Assembly (NCBI RefSeq): GCF_016862555.1
Contig: NZ_BONE01000032.1
Coordinates: 27,183 to 91,182 of the forward strand
Direction: 5' to 3'
DNA: 64,000 nt
DNA from: Asanoa siamensis
GTDB taxonomy: Bacteria; Actinomycetota; Actinomycetes; Mycobacteriales; Micromonosporaceae
The translations under genes and the position numbers were made by a program. A model generated the notes under the pieces. The model made no database searches. It was not told the DNA's origin and saw only the letters and a program-made list of their open reading frames with translations. This document shows, in pieces, positions 41,160 to 49,274 of this stretch. Position 1 is the stretch's first letter, and every line of letters starts with the position of its first letter.

Positions 41160-41960
41160 ATGGGCAACTGGTTCGAGCAGAGGATCGTCGAAACCGGGCG
41201 CCTGCCACTGTTCTGCTTCTTCGTGGGCTTCATCGTCACGTTCGCCTTCATCCGCTTCTCGGTCCGGATGATCCGGGCCAACGTGAAGTGGTGGCCCGGC
41301 AACGTCACGCCGGGCGGGCACCACATCCACCACGTGGTGTTCGGGGTGATCTTCATGATCATCGCCGGCGTCACCGGCTTCGCGCTCAACACCGACAACA
41401 CGGCGGCCAACGCGGTGTTCGCCGGCATATTCGGCCTCGGCGCGGCGCTCGTCCTCGACGAGTTCTCGCTGATCCTGCACCTCGACGACGTCTACTGGTC
41501 CGAGAAGGGGCGCACCTCGATCGACGCCGTCTTCATCGCGATCGCGTTCACCGGCCTGCTGCTGGTCGGGATCCGGCCGATCGGCGTCGACAACATCACC
41601 GAAGCCCGGGCCGCCGGCGAGTCCACGGTCACCGCCTGGCTGATCGGCACGGCCGCCCTGGTCCTCAACTTCCTGCTCGCCGGGATCACCCTGATCAAGG
41701 GCAAGATCTGGACCGGCCTGATCGGGCTGTTCATCCCCATCCTGATCCTGGTCGGGGCGATCCGGCTGGCCCGGCCGCACTCGCCCTGGGCGCGCTGGCG
41801 CTACCAGCGCGACAAGCCCCGCGCGCAACGCAAGATGGCCCGGGCGGTCCAACGGGAGAAGCGGCTGCGCGGCCCGATGATCGCCGGCAAGGACTGGCTG
41901 CAGAACATGATCGCCGGGCGCCCCGACGCGCCGTCCTCGTCGGCGGGACAACCGGATTAG
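41160..41960 (+). CDS. Histidine-motif integral membrane protein, function unknown
   Basis: A 266-residue protein with about six predicted membrane helices. Between helices 1 and 2 is GGHHIHHVVFG, a dense histidine cluster. After helix 3 comes LDEFSLILHLDDVYW, rich in acidic residues and His. Both are plausible metal ligands facing the same side. The C-terminal 50 residues are basic and cytoplasmic. I know similar actinobacterial proteins only as hypothetical. ATG 41160 was chosen because AGGGGG is 11 bp upstream; GTG 41148 is an alternative. It is divergent from lysX. Confidence 0.75.
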   Translation: MGNWFEQRIVETGRLPLFCFFVGFIVTFAFIRFSVRMIRANVKWWPGNVTPGGHHIHHVVFGVIFMIIAGVTGFALNTDNTAANAVFAGIFGLGAALVLDEFSLILHLDDVYWSEKGRTSIDAVFIAIAFTGLLLVGIRPIGVDNITEARAAGESTVTAWLIGTAALVLNFLLAGITLIKGKIWTGLIGLFIPILILVGAIRLARPHSPWARWRYQRDKPRAQRKMARAVQREKRLRGPMIAGKDWLQNMIAGRPDAPSSSAGQPD

Positions 41961-41991
41961 CCGCACCGGAAGGCTGGGTAACCATGGATGC

Positions 41992-43134
41992 ATGTCAAAC
42001 GTGGTCGAGCAATCCGCCGAGCCGGACACCGGCGCCTCGGTGCTGACCGTCGGCGTCGAGGAGGAGTTCCTCCTGGTCGACCCCGAGACCGGCGCGGCCG
42101 CCGAGGCGGTCGAAGCGGTCCTCGGCGAGGTCCCGCCTGACCTGCGGGGCCAGGTGCAGCACGAGTTCCTGACCAGCCAGATCGAGATCGGCAGCCCGCC
42201 GGGGCTGCACCTCGAGGCGCTCAGCCACTCGCTCGGCCTGCTCCGCGGCGGCCTGTCGGAGGCGGCCGAGCGAGCCGGCTACCGGTTGCTCGCCGTGGGC
42301 ACCGGGCCGGCCGGGCCCGACGGTGAGCGCAGCCCGCGGATCGTCGACAACCCGCGGTTCCACCGGATGATCGAGCGGTACGGCAACGTCTCCCCCGGCC
42401 CGGGCTACAACGGCATGCACGTGCACGTCGGCATCCCCGGCCCCGACATCGGCGTCGAGGTGCTCAACCACCTGCGCCCCTGGCTGCCCGTCCTGCACGC
42501 GGCGACGGCCAACTCGCCGTTCTACAACGGCCGCGACACCGGGTACGCGAGTTGGCGCTCGGTGCTCTGGAACCGCTGGCCCCCGGTCGGCCCGACCCCA
42601 TGGTTGGAGTCGCACGCCCACTACCAGACGCTGGTCGACGAGTTGATCGACTCGGGCATGCTGCTCGACGAGGGGATGCTCTACTGGTACGCCCGGCTCT
42701 CGTCGCACCTGCCCACCGTCGAGATCCGGATCGGCGACGTCTGCCTGACCATCGACGACACGATCCTGATCGCGGCGCTGATCCGCGGGCTGGTCTCCGC
42801 CGCCCTGGACGACATCGAGGCCGGCCGCCCGGCGCTGCGGATCGACCACCACCTGCTGGTCGCCGCGCACTGGCGGGCCGCGCACGACGGTCTCGAGGGC
42901 CTCGCCTGCGACCTGTTCGACGGCGGCACCCACCCGGCCTGGCAGCTGATGCGGCGCCTCTTCGAGCGGGTCGGCCCGCATCTCGAACGGCACGGCGACC
43001 TCGAGACGGTGGGTTATCTTCTGGGTCGGCTGCACACGCACGGCACCGGTGCGGCCCGGCAGCGCTCGGTCTTCAACCGCACGGGAGAGATGAGCCAGGT
43101 GATCGACTACCTCACGGTCCAGACCCGTGGCTGA
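41992..43134 (+). CDS. YbdK-type carboxylate-amine ligase (glutamate-cysteine ligase 2 family)
   Basis: A 380-residue ATP-dependent ligase of the GCS2 family. The opening LTVGVEEEFLLVDPETG and the segments VQHEFLTSQIEIGSPPG, YNGMHVHVGIP, ANSPFYNGRDTGYASWRS and LSSHLPTVEIRIGDVCLT are diagnostic. The family makes gamma-glutamyl or other carboxylate-amine bonds; weak glutamate-cysteine ligase activity is known for YbdK. Its 3' end overlaps the flavoprotein gene by 8 bp, linking it to a thiol/disulfide-type enzyme. Confidence 0.92.
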   Translation: MSNVVEQSAEPDTGASVLTVGVEEEFLLVDPETGAAAEAVEAVLGEVPPDLRGQVQHEFLTSQIEIGSPPGLHLEALSHSLGLLRGGLSEAAERAGYRLLAVGTGPAGPDGERSPRIVDNPRFHRMIERYGNVSPGPGYNGMHVHVGIPGPDIGVEVLNHLRPWLPVLHAATANSPFYNGRDTGYASWRSVLWNRWPPVGPTPWLESHAHYQTLVDELIDSGMLLDEGMLYWYARLSSHLPTVEIRIGDVCLTIDDTILIAALIRGLVSAALDDIEAGRPALRIDHHLLVAAHWRAAHDGLEGLACDLFDGGTHPAWQLMRRLFERVGPHLERHGDLETVGYLLGRLHTHGTGAARQRSVFNRTGEMSQVIDYLTVQTRG

Positions 43135-44503
43135 GCGGCTCGTGGTGATCGGTGGCGACGCCGCGGGCATGTCGGCCGCGTCCCAGGCCCGCCGCCGCCG
43201 CACGGCCGACGACCTGTCGATCGTGGCGTTCGAGAAGGGCCGGTTCACCTCCTACTCCGCGTGCGGCATCCCGTACTGGGTGGGCGGCCTGGTCGACGAG
43301 CGCGACGAGTTGATCGCCCGCCGGCCGGAGGTCTTCCGCGCCGACTACGCGATCGACGTGCGCACCCGGCACGAGGTGGTCGACATCGACCTCGACCGGC
43401 GCGAGGTCGTCGCGGTGGCGCTCGACGAGGGCCGGCGCGAGGTCCGCGAGCCGTTCGACCAACTCGTGTACGCCATCGGCGCGCTGCCGGTGCAACCGCA
43501 CTGGGCGAAGGAGGGCGTCAGCGGGGTGTTCGGGGTGCAGACCCTGGATGACGGCGACGCGCTGCACGCGTGGCTGCTGCGCGACCCGAAGCCCCGGCAC
43601 GCGGTGGTGGTCGGCGGCGGCTACATCGGCGTCGAGATGGCCGAGGCGATGGTCAACCGCGGGCTGACGGCGACGCTGGTCGAGCGCGGGCCGCAGCCGA
43701 TGTCGACCGTGGACCCCGACATGGGCGCGCTCGTCACCGACAAGCTGCGGACCCTCGGCATCGACGTGCGTACGGGTCTCGCGGTGACGGGCCTCGACCA
43801 CCGCGACGGGGTCGTCACCGCCGTGCGCACCGACGACGGGACGATCCCGGCCGACATCGTGGTGCTCGGCCTGGGCATCCGGCCCAACACGGCGCTGGCC
43901 CGGGACGCCGGCCTGCCGCTGGGCCCGACCGGCGGCATCCGGGTCGACCTGCGGATGCGGGTCATCGGGGCACCCGGTGTCTGGGCCGTCGGCGACTGCG
44001 TCGAGTCGGTGCACCGGGTCACCGGGCAGCCGGTGCACATCCCGCTCGGCACCCACGCCAACAAGCAGGGCCGGGTCGCGGGCATCAACATCGGCGGCGG
44101 GTACGCGACGTTCCCGGGCGTCATCGGCACCGCCGTGACCCGGGTCTGCGATCTCGAGGTGGCCCGCACCGGGCTGCTCTCCGTCGAGGCCGACGCGGCC
44201 GGCTACGCGTTCGTCACCGCCACGGTGGAGTCGACGAACCGGGCCGGCTACTTCCCCGGCGCCGACTTCATGACGATCAAGCTGCTGGCGGAGCGGGGCA
44301 CCGGGCGGTTGCTCGGGGCGCAGATCGTCGGCCGGTCCGAGGCGGCCAAGCGGATCGACCCGCTCGCGGTCGCGCTCTGGAACGGCATGACCGTCGAGGA
44401 CATGGTGGGGCTCGACCTCGGCTACGCGCCGCCGTACGCGCCGGTCTGGGACCCGGTGTTGATCGCCGCCCGGAAGGCGGTCGAGGCGCTCGGCGTGCTT
44501 TGA
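43127..44503 (+). CDS. FAD-dependent pyridine nucleotide-disulfide oxidoreductase (CoA-disulfide reductase / NADH oxidase type)
   Basis: A 458-residue flavoprotein. The FAD motif is VVIGGDAAGMSAASQARRR, the single redox Cys (C46) is in YSACGIPYWVGG as in CoA-disulfide reductases and NADH oxidases, and the NAD(P) fold is VVVGGGYIGVEMAEAM. The second FAD contact is GVWAVGDCVES and the C-terminal dimerisation domain follows. It probably reduces a low-molecular-weight disulfide or O2. GTG 43127 overlaps the YbdK gene, so they are an operon that may handle a thiol metabolite. Confidence 0.9.
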   Translation: MAERLVVIGGDAAGMSAASQARRRRTADDLSIVAFEKGRFTSYSACGIPYWVGGLVDERDELIARRPEVFRADYAIDVRTRHEVVDIDLDRREVVAVALDEGRREVREPFDQLVYAIGALPVQPHWAKEGVSGVFGVQTLDDGDALHAWLLRDPKPRHAVVVGGGYIGVEMAEAMVNRGLTATLVERGPQPMSTVDPDMGALVTDKLRTLGIDVRTGLAVTGLDHRDGVVTAVRTDDGTIPADIVVLGLGIRPNTALARDAGLPLGPTGGIRVDLRMRVIGAPGVWAVGDCVESVHRVTGQPVHIPLGTHANKQGRVAGINIGGGYATFPGVIGTAVTRVCDLEVARTGLLSVEADAAGYAFVTATVESTNRAGYFPGADFMTIKLLAERGTGRLLGAQIVGRSEAAKRIDPLAVALWNGMTVEDMVGLDLGYAPPYAPVWDPVLIAARKAVEALGVL

Positions 44504-44563
44504 GGCATGGATCTCGGCCACTTCGGGTAATGCCTGTCGGCGTAGCCCTACTGGAGGTGTGCT

Positions 44564-45361
44564 GTGGTCAAGATTCCGTCGTTCGCCCGGCGCGAGCGCA
44601 GCGCCGATGTGGACGATAACCGCACCGCGAACGATGAGACCGTGGTCCGGGAGCGGACCACCGACCGCCCTGTCGACGATCGTGCCGACGGTCCGGTCCG
44701 GGCCGATGGTGCCGAGCGCGCGACGTTGTTCGGGCGCTGGGCCGATCGTGACCGGACGCGGGCGGCTGAGCCGCCGACCGGGCGCGCGACGCCGGTCGCT
44801 CCGGTGAGCCCGAGCGCGCCGCCCGCGGACCGGACCGCTGGCTCGACCGCTGGGCCGAGCGCGCCGCCAGCCGGCTCGGCCGCGCCGTATGCCGGCTCGA
44901 CCGCCGGGCCGAACGCGCCCACCCCAGCCGAGCGGCGACTGGCCGGGACCGACCTGACCGACGACACGCGGCCGACCGAGCCTGTCACCGACGAGGACGC
45001 CCGCCCCGAGCCGACCCCCGACGTGCCGGTCGGGCCGCGGCCGCGGACCAGCGTCATGGCGACCCTCAGCCTGATCCTCGGCGTCGCCGGCGCGTTCCTG
45101 GTGCTCAGCGGCGCGCTCGCCGGCTACGGCATCGCGGTCGGCGCGATCGGGTTCCTGCTCGCCGTCGCCGCCTTCCCCGCGACCCGCAAGCGGCACGTGG
45201 CCGGCAAGCTCGACGCGACGCTCGGCCTGCTGATCGGTGGCGCCGCCGTGGTGATCGGCGTGCTCGCCTTCACCGGCAGCTTCACCTGGCCGACCACCGA
45301 CGCCGACTGGGTCGAGCGGCTGCGTGAGTGGCTTGACTCACAGTTTGTGGACCGCTTCTGA
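44564..45361 (+). CDS. Membrane protein with long charged, low-complexity N-terminus
   Basis: A 265-residue protein. Residues 1-165 are hydrophilic and disordered-looking: first charged (RTANDETVVRERTTDRPVDD), then Ala/Pro/Ser/Gly repeats such as AGSTAGPSAPPAGSAAPYAG and STAGPNAP. Three membrane helices follow (about 168-187, 190-206, 225-242) with a short C-terminal tail (WVERLREWLDSQF). No family recognised; this layout is common in actinobacterial envelope proteins. GTG 44564 follows GGAGGTGTGCT. A strong hairpin lies downstream. Confidence 0.75.
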   Translation: MVKIPSFARRERSADVDDNRTANDETVVRERTTDRPVDDRADGPVRADGAERATLFGRWADRDRTRAAEPPTGRATPVAPVSPSAPPADRTAGSTAGPSAPPAGSAAPYAGSTAGPNAPTPAERRLAGTDLTDDTRPTEPVTDEDARPEPTPDVPVGPRPRTSVMATLSLILGVAGAFLVLSGALAGYGIAVGAIGFLLAVAAFPATRKRHVAGKLDATLGLLIGGAAVVIGVLAFTGSFTWPTTDADWVERLREWLDSQFVDRF

Positions 45362-45444
45362 GGGGCATTACTGATCTCGGAGCGGCACGGACAACCGTTC
45401 CGGCGAAACCTGGGTGAAGTGGTTCACCGAACCCCTGGTTGCTT

Positions 45445-45470
45445 GGGGGGCAGCGCGTGCGCTGCCCCCC
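45445..45470. terminator. Perfect 12-bp GC-rich hairpin terminator
   Basis: GGGGGGCAGCGC (45445-45456), 2-base loop, GCGCTGCCCCCC (45459-45470), followed by ATAAAG. It lies 84 bp after the membrane-protein stop and before the argininase promoter. Confidence 0.75.
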
Positions 45471-45598
45471 ATAAAGCTGTTCTGGGCGCTTTGCCGGCCT
45501 CGTCCCGCACAACGAATGCGGGGTAGCCGGCCCGGATCACGCAACGATCTTCCACAGGACGCAACCGTTTCCCATGGCCCCCGTCCGACCTGCGCACT

Positions 45599-45604
45599 TA
45601 GCGT
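45599..45604 (+). promoter_or_regulatory. Leaderless -10 box TAGCGT for the dimethylargininase-rocD operon
   Basis: TAGCGT lies 6 bases before the ATG at 45611 with no Shine-Dalgarno, the same box as before the genes at 3258, 8792 and 61729. Confidence 0.5.
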
Positions 45605-45610
45605 TGCGGC

Positions 45611-46459
45611 ATGACGTTGAACGTGGTCGGCGCTCGTCGGCGGTACCTCATGTGCCGGCCTACGCACTTCGCCGTCAGCTACAAGATCAACCCGTGGATG
45701 GACCCGACCGCGCCGTACGACACGGAGCTGGCGATCTCCCAGTGGACCCGGCTGCGCGAGACGTTCGTGTCGCTCGGGCACGAGGTCGAGGAGATCGAGC
45801 CGCTGCCGGGCCTGCCCGACATGGTGTTCGCCGCCAACGGCGCGACCGTGGTCGACGGCACCGTGCTGGCGGTCCAGTTCCGCGATCCCGAGCGGGCCGA
45901 CGAGGGGCCGGCCTACCGGTCCTGGTTCGAGCGCGCCGGCTACGCCGTACACGAGGCGAAGTTCGTCAACGAGGGCGAAGGCGACCTGATGCTGGCCGGC
46001 GACGTCATGCTCGCCGGCACGGGTTTCCGCACGACGCACGCGGCGCACGCCCGGGCCCAGGAGGTGCTCGGCCGGCCGGTGATCACGCTGCAACTCGTGG
46101 ATCCGCGCTTCTACCACCTCGACACGGCGCTGTGCGTGCTGTCGGGTTCCGACGGCGTGGGCCCCGCGAAGATCGCTTACCTGCCCGAGGCGTTCTCGCC
46201 CGGGTCGCAGGCGGTGCTGCGACGGCTGTTCCCGGACGCGGTGATCGCCTCGGTGGCCGACGCGGAGGTGCTCGGGCTCAACGCGGTCAGTGACGGGTCG
46301 ACCGTGGTGCTGCCGGTGCAGGCATCCGGGTTGACAGCGGCGCTGCGGGAGCGCGGATACCGCACAATCGGTGTAGACATGTCAGAACTGCGCAAAGCGG
46401 GCGGCGGGCCGAAGTGCTGCACGCTCGAGCTGCGACCGGGCGGAGGGGCCGACTCATGA
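45611..46459 (+). CDS. Dimethylargininase / arginine-deiminase-superfamily amidinohydrolase
   Basis: A 282-residue pentein-fold enzyme. Visible marks are LMCRPTHFAV, FAANGATVVDGTVL, GEGDLMLAGDVMLAG with the substrate-binding acids, DPRFYHLDTALCVL with the catalytic His, and the C-terminal GGGPKCCTLEL with the nucleophile Cys (269/270). This is the type found beside ornithine aminotransferase in actinobacteria, converting arginine or methylarginines to citrulline or ornithine precursors. It overlaps rocD by 4 bp (ATGA). No signal peptide. Confidence 0.9.
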   Translation: MTLNVVGARRRYLMCRPTHFAVSYKINPWMDPTAPYDTELAISQWTRLRETFVSLGHEVEEIEPLPGLPDMVFAANGATVVDGTVLAVQFRDPERADEGPAYRSWFERAGYAVHEAKFVNEGEGDLMLAGDVMLAGTGFRTTHAAHARAQEVLGRPVITLQLVDPRFYHLDTALCVLSGSDGVGPAKIAYLPEAFSPGSQAVLRRLFPDAVIASVADAEVLGLNAVSDGSTVVLPVQASGLTAALRERGYRTIGVDMSELRKAGGGPKCCTLELRPGGGADS

Positions 46460-47670
46460 TTCTCGACGACGTGCTGCGCACGCCCGCGGCCATCCGCGCC
46501 GCGGAGGCCCACACCGCGCACAACTACCACCCGTTGCCGGTCGTGATCGCGACGGGCGAGGGCGCCTGGGTCACCGACATCGACGGCCGGCGCTACCTGG
46601 ACTTCCTGGCCGGCTACTCGGCGCTCAACTTCGGGCACCGGCACCCGGCCCTGATCGGGGCGGCGCACGCCCAGCTCGACCGGGTCACGCTGACCAGCCG
46701 GGCGTTCGTGCACGACCAGTTCGCGGCCTTCTGCTCCGGCCTGGCCGAGCTGTGCGGCAAGGACCAGGTCCTGCCGATGAACACGGGCGCCGAGGCGGTC
46801 GAAACGGCGATCAAGCTGTCCCGCAAGTGGGGCTACCAGGTCAAGGGCGTGCCCGCCGACCAGGCGACGATCGTGGTGGCCGACGGCAACTTCCACGGCC
46901 GCACGACGACGATCATCTCGTTCTCGACGGACCCGGACGCGCACGACGACTTCGGCCCGTACACGCCGGGCTTCCGCCTGGTCCCCTACGGCGACCTGGC
47001 CGCGATGGCGGAGGCCATCGACGAGACCACGGTCGCGGTGCTGATCGAGCCGATCCAGGGTGAGCAGGGCGTGGTCGTGCCGCCGGCGGGCTACCTGCCG
47101 GGCGTCCGCGCGCTGTGCACGGAGCGCGACGTGCTCTTCGTGGCCGACGAGATCCAGTCGGGCCTCGGCCGCACGGGCGACACGTTCGCCTGCGACGACG
47201 AGTCGGTCGTCCCCGACGTCTACATCCTGGGCAAGGCCCTCGGCGGCGGCATCGTCCCGGTGTCGGCGGTCGCCGCGAACGCGGACGTCCTCGGGGTGAT
47301 AAAGCCCGGCCAGCACGGCTCGACGTTCGGCGGCAACCCCCTGGCCTGCGCGGTGGCCATCGAGGTGGTCAAGTTGCTGCGGACGGGCGAGTTCCAGGCG
47401 AGGGCGAAGGAACAGGGCGCCTACCTGCACGCGGAGTTGCAGACCCTGGTCGGCGAGGGCCTCCTGGCGGTCCGCGGCCGCGGCCTCTGGGCGGGCATCG
47501 ACGTCGACCCGGCCCTGATGACGGGCCGCGAGGCCTGCGAGCGCCTGGCGGAACGCGGAATACTGGCCAAGGACACCCACGGCTCCACGCTGCGCCTGGC
47601 CCCACCGCTGATCATCGACAAGGACGACATCGACGTAGCGATCTCGGCCCTACGCGGCATCCTGAAGTAG
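46456..47670 (+). CDS. rocD: Ornithine aminotransferase RocD
   Basis: A 404-residue class III PLP aminotransferase. The opening EAHTAHNYHPLPVVIATGEG and LDFLAGYSALNFGHRHP are RocD-specific. MNTGAEAVETAIKL binds PLP phosphate, LFVADEIQSGLGRTG supplies the PLP Asp, and VYILGKALGGG contains the Schiff-base K260. It converts ornithine and 2-oxoglutarate to glutamate semialdehyde and glutamate, feeding proline and glutamate synthesis. Start ATG 46456 overlaps the preceding stop; the pair forms an arginine/ornithine catabolic operon ended by the hairpin at 47678. Confidence 0.95.
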   Translation: MILDDVLRTPAAIRAAEAHTAHNYHPLPVVIATGEGAWVTDIDGRRYLDFLAGYSALNFGHRHPALIGAAHAQLDRVTLTSRAFVHDQFAAFCSGLAELCGKDQVLPMNTGAEAVETAIKLSRKWGYQVKGVPADQATIVVADGNFHGRTTTIISFSTDPDAHDDFGPYTPGFRLVPYGDLAAMAEAIDETTVAVLIEPIQGEQGVVVPPAGYLPGVRALCTERDVLFVADEIQSGLGRTGDTFACDDESVVPDVYILGKALGGGIVPVSAVAANADVLGVIKPGQHGSTFGGNPLACAVAIEVVKLLRTGEFQARAKEQGAYLHAELQTLVGEGLLAVRGRGLWAGIDVDPALMTGREACERLAERGILAKDTHGSTLRLAPPLIIDKDDIDVAISALRGILK

Positions 47671-47677
47671 ACCGGCG

Positions 47678-47723
47678 AACCGATCGCACCGCCAGCCGTA
47701 TCTGGTTGGCGGTGCGATCGGTT
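47678..47723. terminator. Strong bidirectional terminator after rocD
   Basis: A 17-bp perfect stem (47678-47694 with 47707-47723) extends by three more pairs including one G-U, leaving a 6-base loop. TTTG follows on the plus strand. It separates rocD from the convergent FHA gene. Confidence 0.85.
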
Positions 47724-47822
47724 TGTGGGACGCGGACCTGGCAGGGACGGGCCCCCTGGGGCCCGGCCCGGTGTCCGGCGGGAGCGACGGTCGCGCCCCC
47801 GACGGACCCGGGAAAGCGATGC

Positions 47823-48929
47823 TTATCTGTCGAGGGCGCGCATCGTCGTGGTCGGGGCTTCCGCCATGACCGAGCTCGGGTTGACGACGCCACCCGTGCT
47901 CCACGTCCGCGACCTGGCCACCTGGACGCCTGGGTAGAGCTCGAGCACGTCGCCCATGCCGAGTGCGCGGGCCTGCGACTTGAGCGTGATGCGGTTCTCG
48001 TCGTCGATCGAGCCGCCGGGGCGCAGGCCCGTGCCGTTGGTGCTGACGTCCTGCGCGACCAGGTCCGGCCCGTGCAGCTCGATCCGCACGTGGTTGCGGC
48101 TGATCCAGCGCCTGGCCTCGTCGGTCAGCCACTGGCCGAGCATCACGCCGCGGTCGGGCGCGCGGCCCACCATCACCGGCTGGTCGGCCGCGACCACGAA
48201 GCGTTGGCGGACCACGCCGCCGACGCGGGCCGACATGACCTCGACCCGTGGGCGCGGGCCGCCGTCGCCGAGGCGCTGCTCGTGGCGCGGGCAGGTCGGC
48301 GCGCCCGTACGCAGCGTCGGTGGCGGCTGGCCCCCGGGGCGACCGGCCGGCTTCGCGCCGTAGGCCGAGCAACCCGGCTCCGGGCAGCGCCACAGGCGGG
48401 ACAGCAGCTTCATGCCGACGGGTGACGGATCGGCGTGGCCGGGCTGGGCGCCGCCGCCGACGCGGGCGATCAGGGTCGGGCCGCCGGGGCCCGAGACCGG
48501 GGCGAGCAGCCGGCCCGGCTGGGCCAGCCAGCCGTAGCGCTGCCGCGCGCCGTCGAACCTGTTGCGGCTCAGCACCGGCAGGCCGAGCAGCTCGGCGACC
48601 TCGAGGATCCGGTCGCCGGGGTGGTGCAGCACCTCGATGCGGCCGTCGTCGGCCCAGCGGCGCACCACCATGCGCTCGTTGGAGGTCAGGTCGGCCTCGG
48701 AGATCAGCGCGCGCGGCGCGATCACGTAGACCGGGACGTTCTCCTCCTCGAGCTGGCGGCCCAGCGCGTCGAGCGCGATGCCGAGGCGGAGCAGGGTCGC
48801 CGGGCGGCCGCCGTCGAGGTCGACGAACCGGCTCACCTCGGCCAGGTCGATCACCGCACGGGCCAGCGCGGGGTCGAGGCAGAGCCGTCCCTCGATCGCG
48901 TCCAGCACCCTGCTGATTTCGAATCTCAT
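47823..48929 (-). CDS. FHA-domain protein with zinc-ribbon-like insert
   Basis: A 368-residue soluble protein. Residues 1-150 form an unrecognised alpha/beta domain (PVYVIAPRALISEADLTSNE resembles a nucleotide- or PIN-like core). A Cys-rich segment follows (LWRCPEPGCSAYG ... PTCPRHEQRL), then a C-terminal FHA domain with GRAPDRGVML, ISRNHVRIEL and DVSTNGTGLRPGG, which binds phosphothreonine. A phospho-dependent adaptor of Ser/Thr-kinase signalling is likely. It overlaps the upstream pterin dehydratase gene by 4 bp. Confidence 0.82.
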   Translation of the reverse strand: MRFEISRVLDAIEGRLCLDPALARAVIDLAEVSRFVDLDGGRPATLLRLGIALDALGRQLEEENVPVYVIAPRALISEADLTSNERMVVRRWADDGRIEVLHHPGDRILEVAELLGLPVLSRNRFDGARQRYGWLAQPGRLLAPVSGPGGPTLIARVGGGAQPGHADPSPVGMKLLSRLWRCPEPGCSAYGAKPAGRPGGQPPPTLRTGAPTCPRHEQRLGDGGPRPRVEVMSARVGGVVRQRFVVAADQPVMVGRAPDRGVMLGQWLTDEARRWISRNHVRIELHGPDLVAQDVSTNGTGLRPGGSIDDENRITLKSQARALGMGDVLELYPGVQVARSRTWSTGGVVNPSSVMAEAPTTTMRALDR

Positions 48930-49222
48930 CTGAGCGCTTCCCTGATGATCGTGTCGATGCGGCCGGCCAGGTCCACGTCCTTGCCGGTCACACCGCCGGC
49001 CGAGTGGGTGCTCAGGGTGAACCGCAGCCGCCGCCAGCGGATGTCGATGTCGGGGTGGTGGTCGAGCCGCTCGGCGACCTCGGCGACGCGGTCGACCACC
49101 GCGATCGCGGCGGGAAAGCTGGCCAGCTCCGCGTCGCGGCTGATCCCCGTGGGGTCACCCGCCCAACCGTCGAGTCCGGCCAGCGCCGTCCGGAGGTCGT
49201 CGGCGCTCAACACCTCTGCCAC
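48926..49222 (-). CDS. Pterin-4a-carbinolamine dehydratase (PCD/DCoH)
   Basis: A 98-residue protein with the family signature ERLDHHPDIDIRWRRLRFTL; the HH pair and the downstream STHSAGGVTGKDVDLA His form the active site. It dehydrates 4a-hydroxytetrahydrobiopterin; in bacteria without phenylalanine hydroxylase it often acts in folate or molybdopterin recycling. The GTG start is preceded by TAGGGT-N7, a leaderless layout. Its 3' end overlaps the FHA gene, so they are co-translated. Confidence 0.93.
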   Translation of the reverse strand: MAEVLSADDLRTALAGLDGWAGDPTGISRDAELASFPAAIAVVDRVAEVAERLDHHPDIDIRWRRLRFTLSTHSAGGVTGKDVDLAGRIDTIIREALR

Positions 49223-49229
49223 GCACCAG

Positions 49230-49235
49230 ACCCTA
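49230..49235 (-). promoter_or_regulatory. Leaderless -10 box TAGGGT for the pterin dehydratase-FHA operon
   Basis: TAGGGT on the minus strand is 7 bases before the GTG at 49222; no Shine-Dalgarno is present. Confidence 0.5.
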
Positions 49236-49274
49236 CCGCCCGAGCGCGTGGGCGCAATGCCCGTTACGAGCAGC

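Noticed and set aside
45362..45610. Short open frame after the charged membrane-protein gene
   Set aside because: It overlaps the terminator hairpin and has no family match or start signal.
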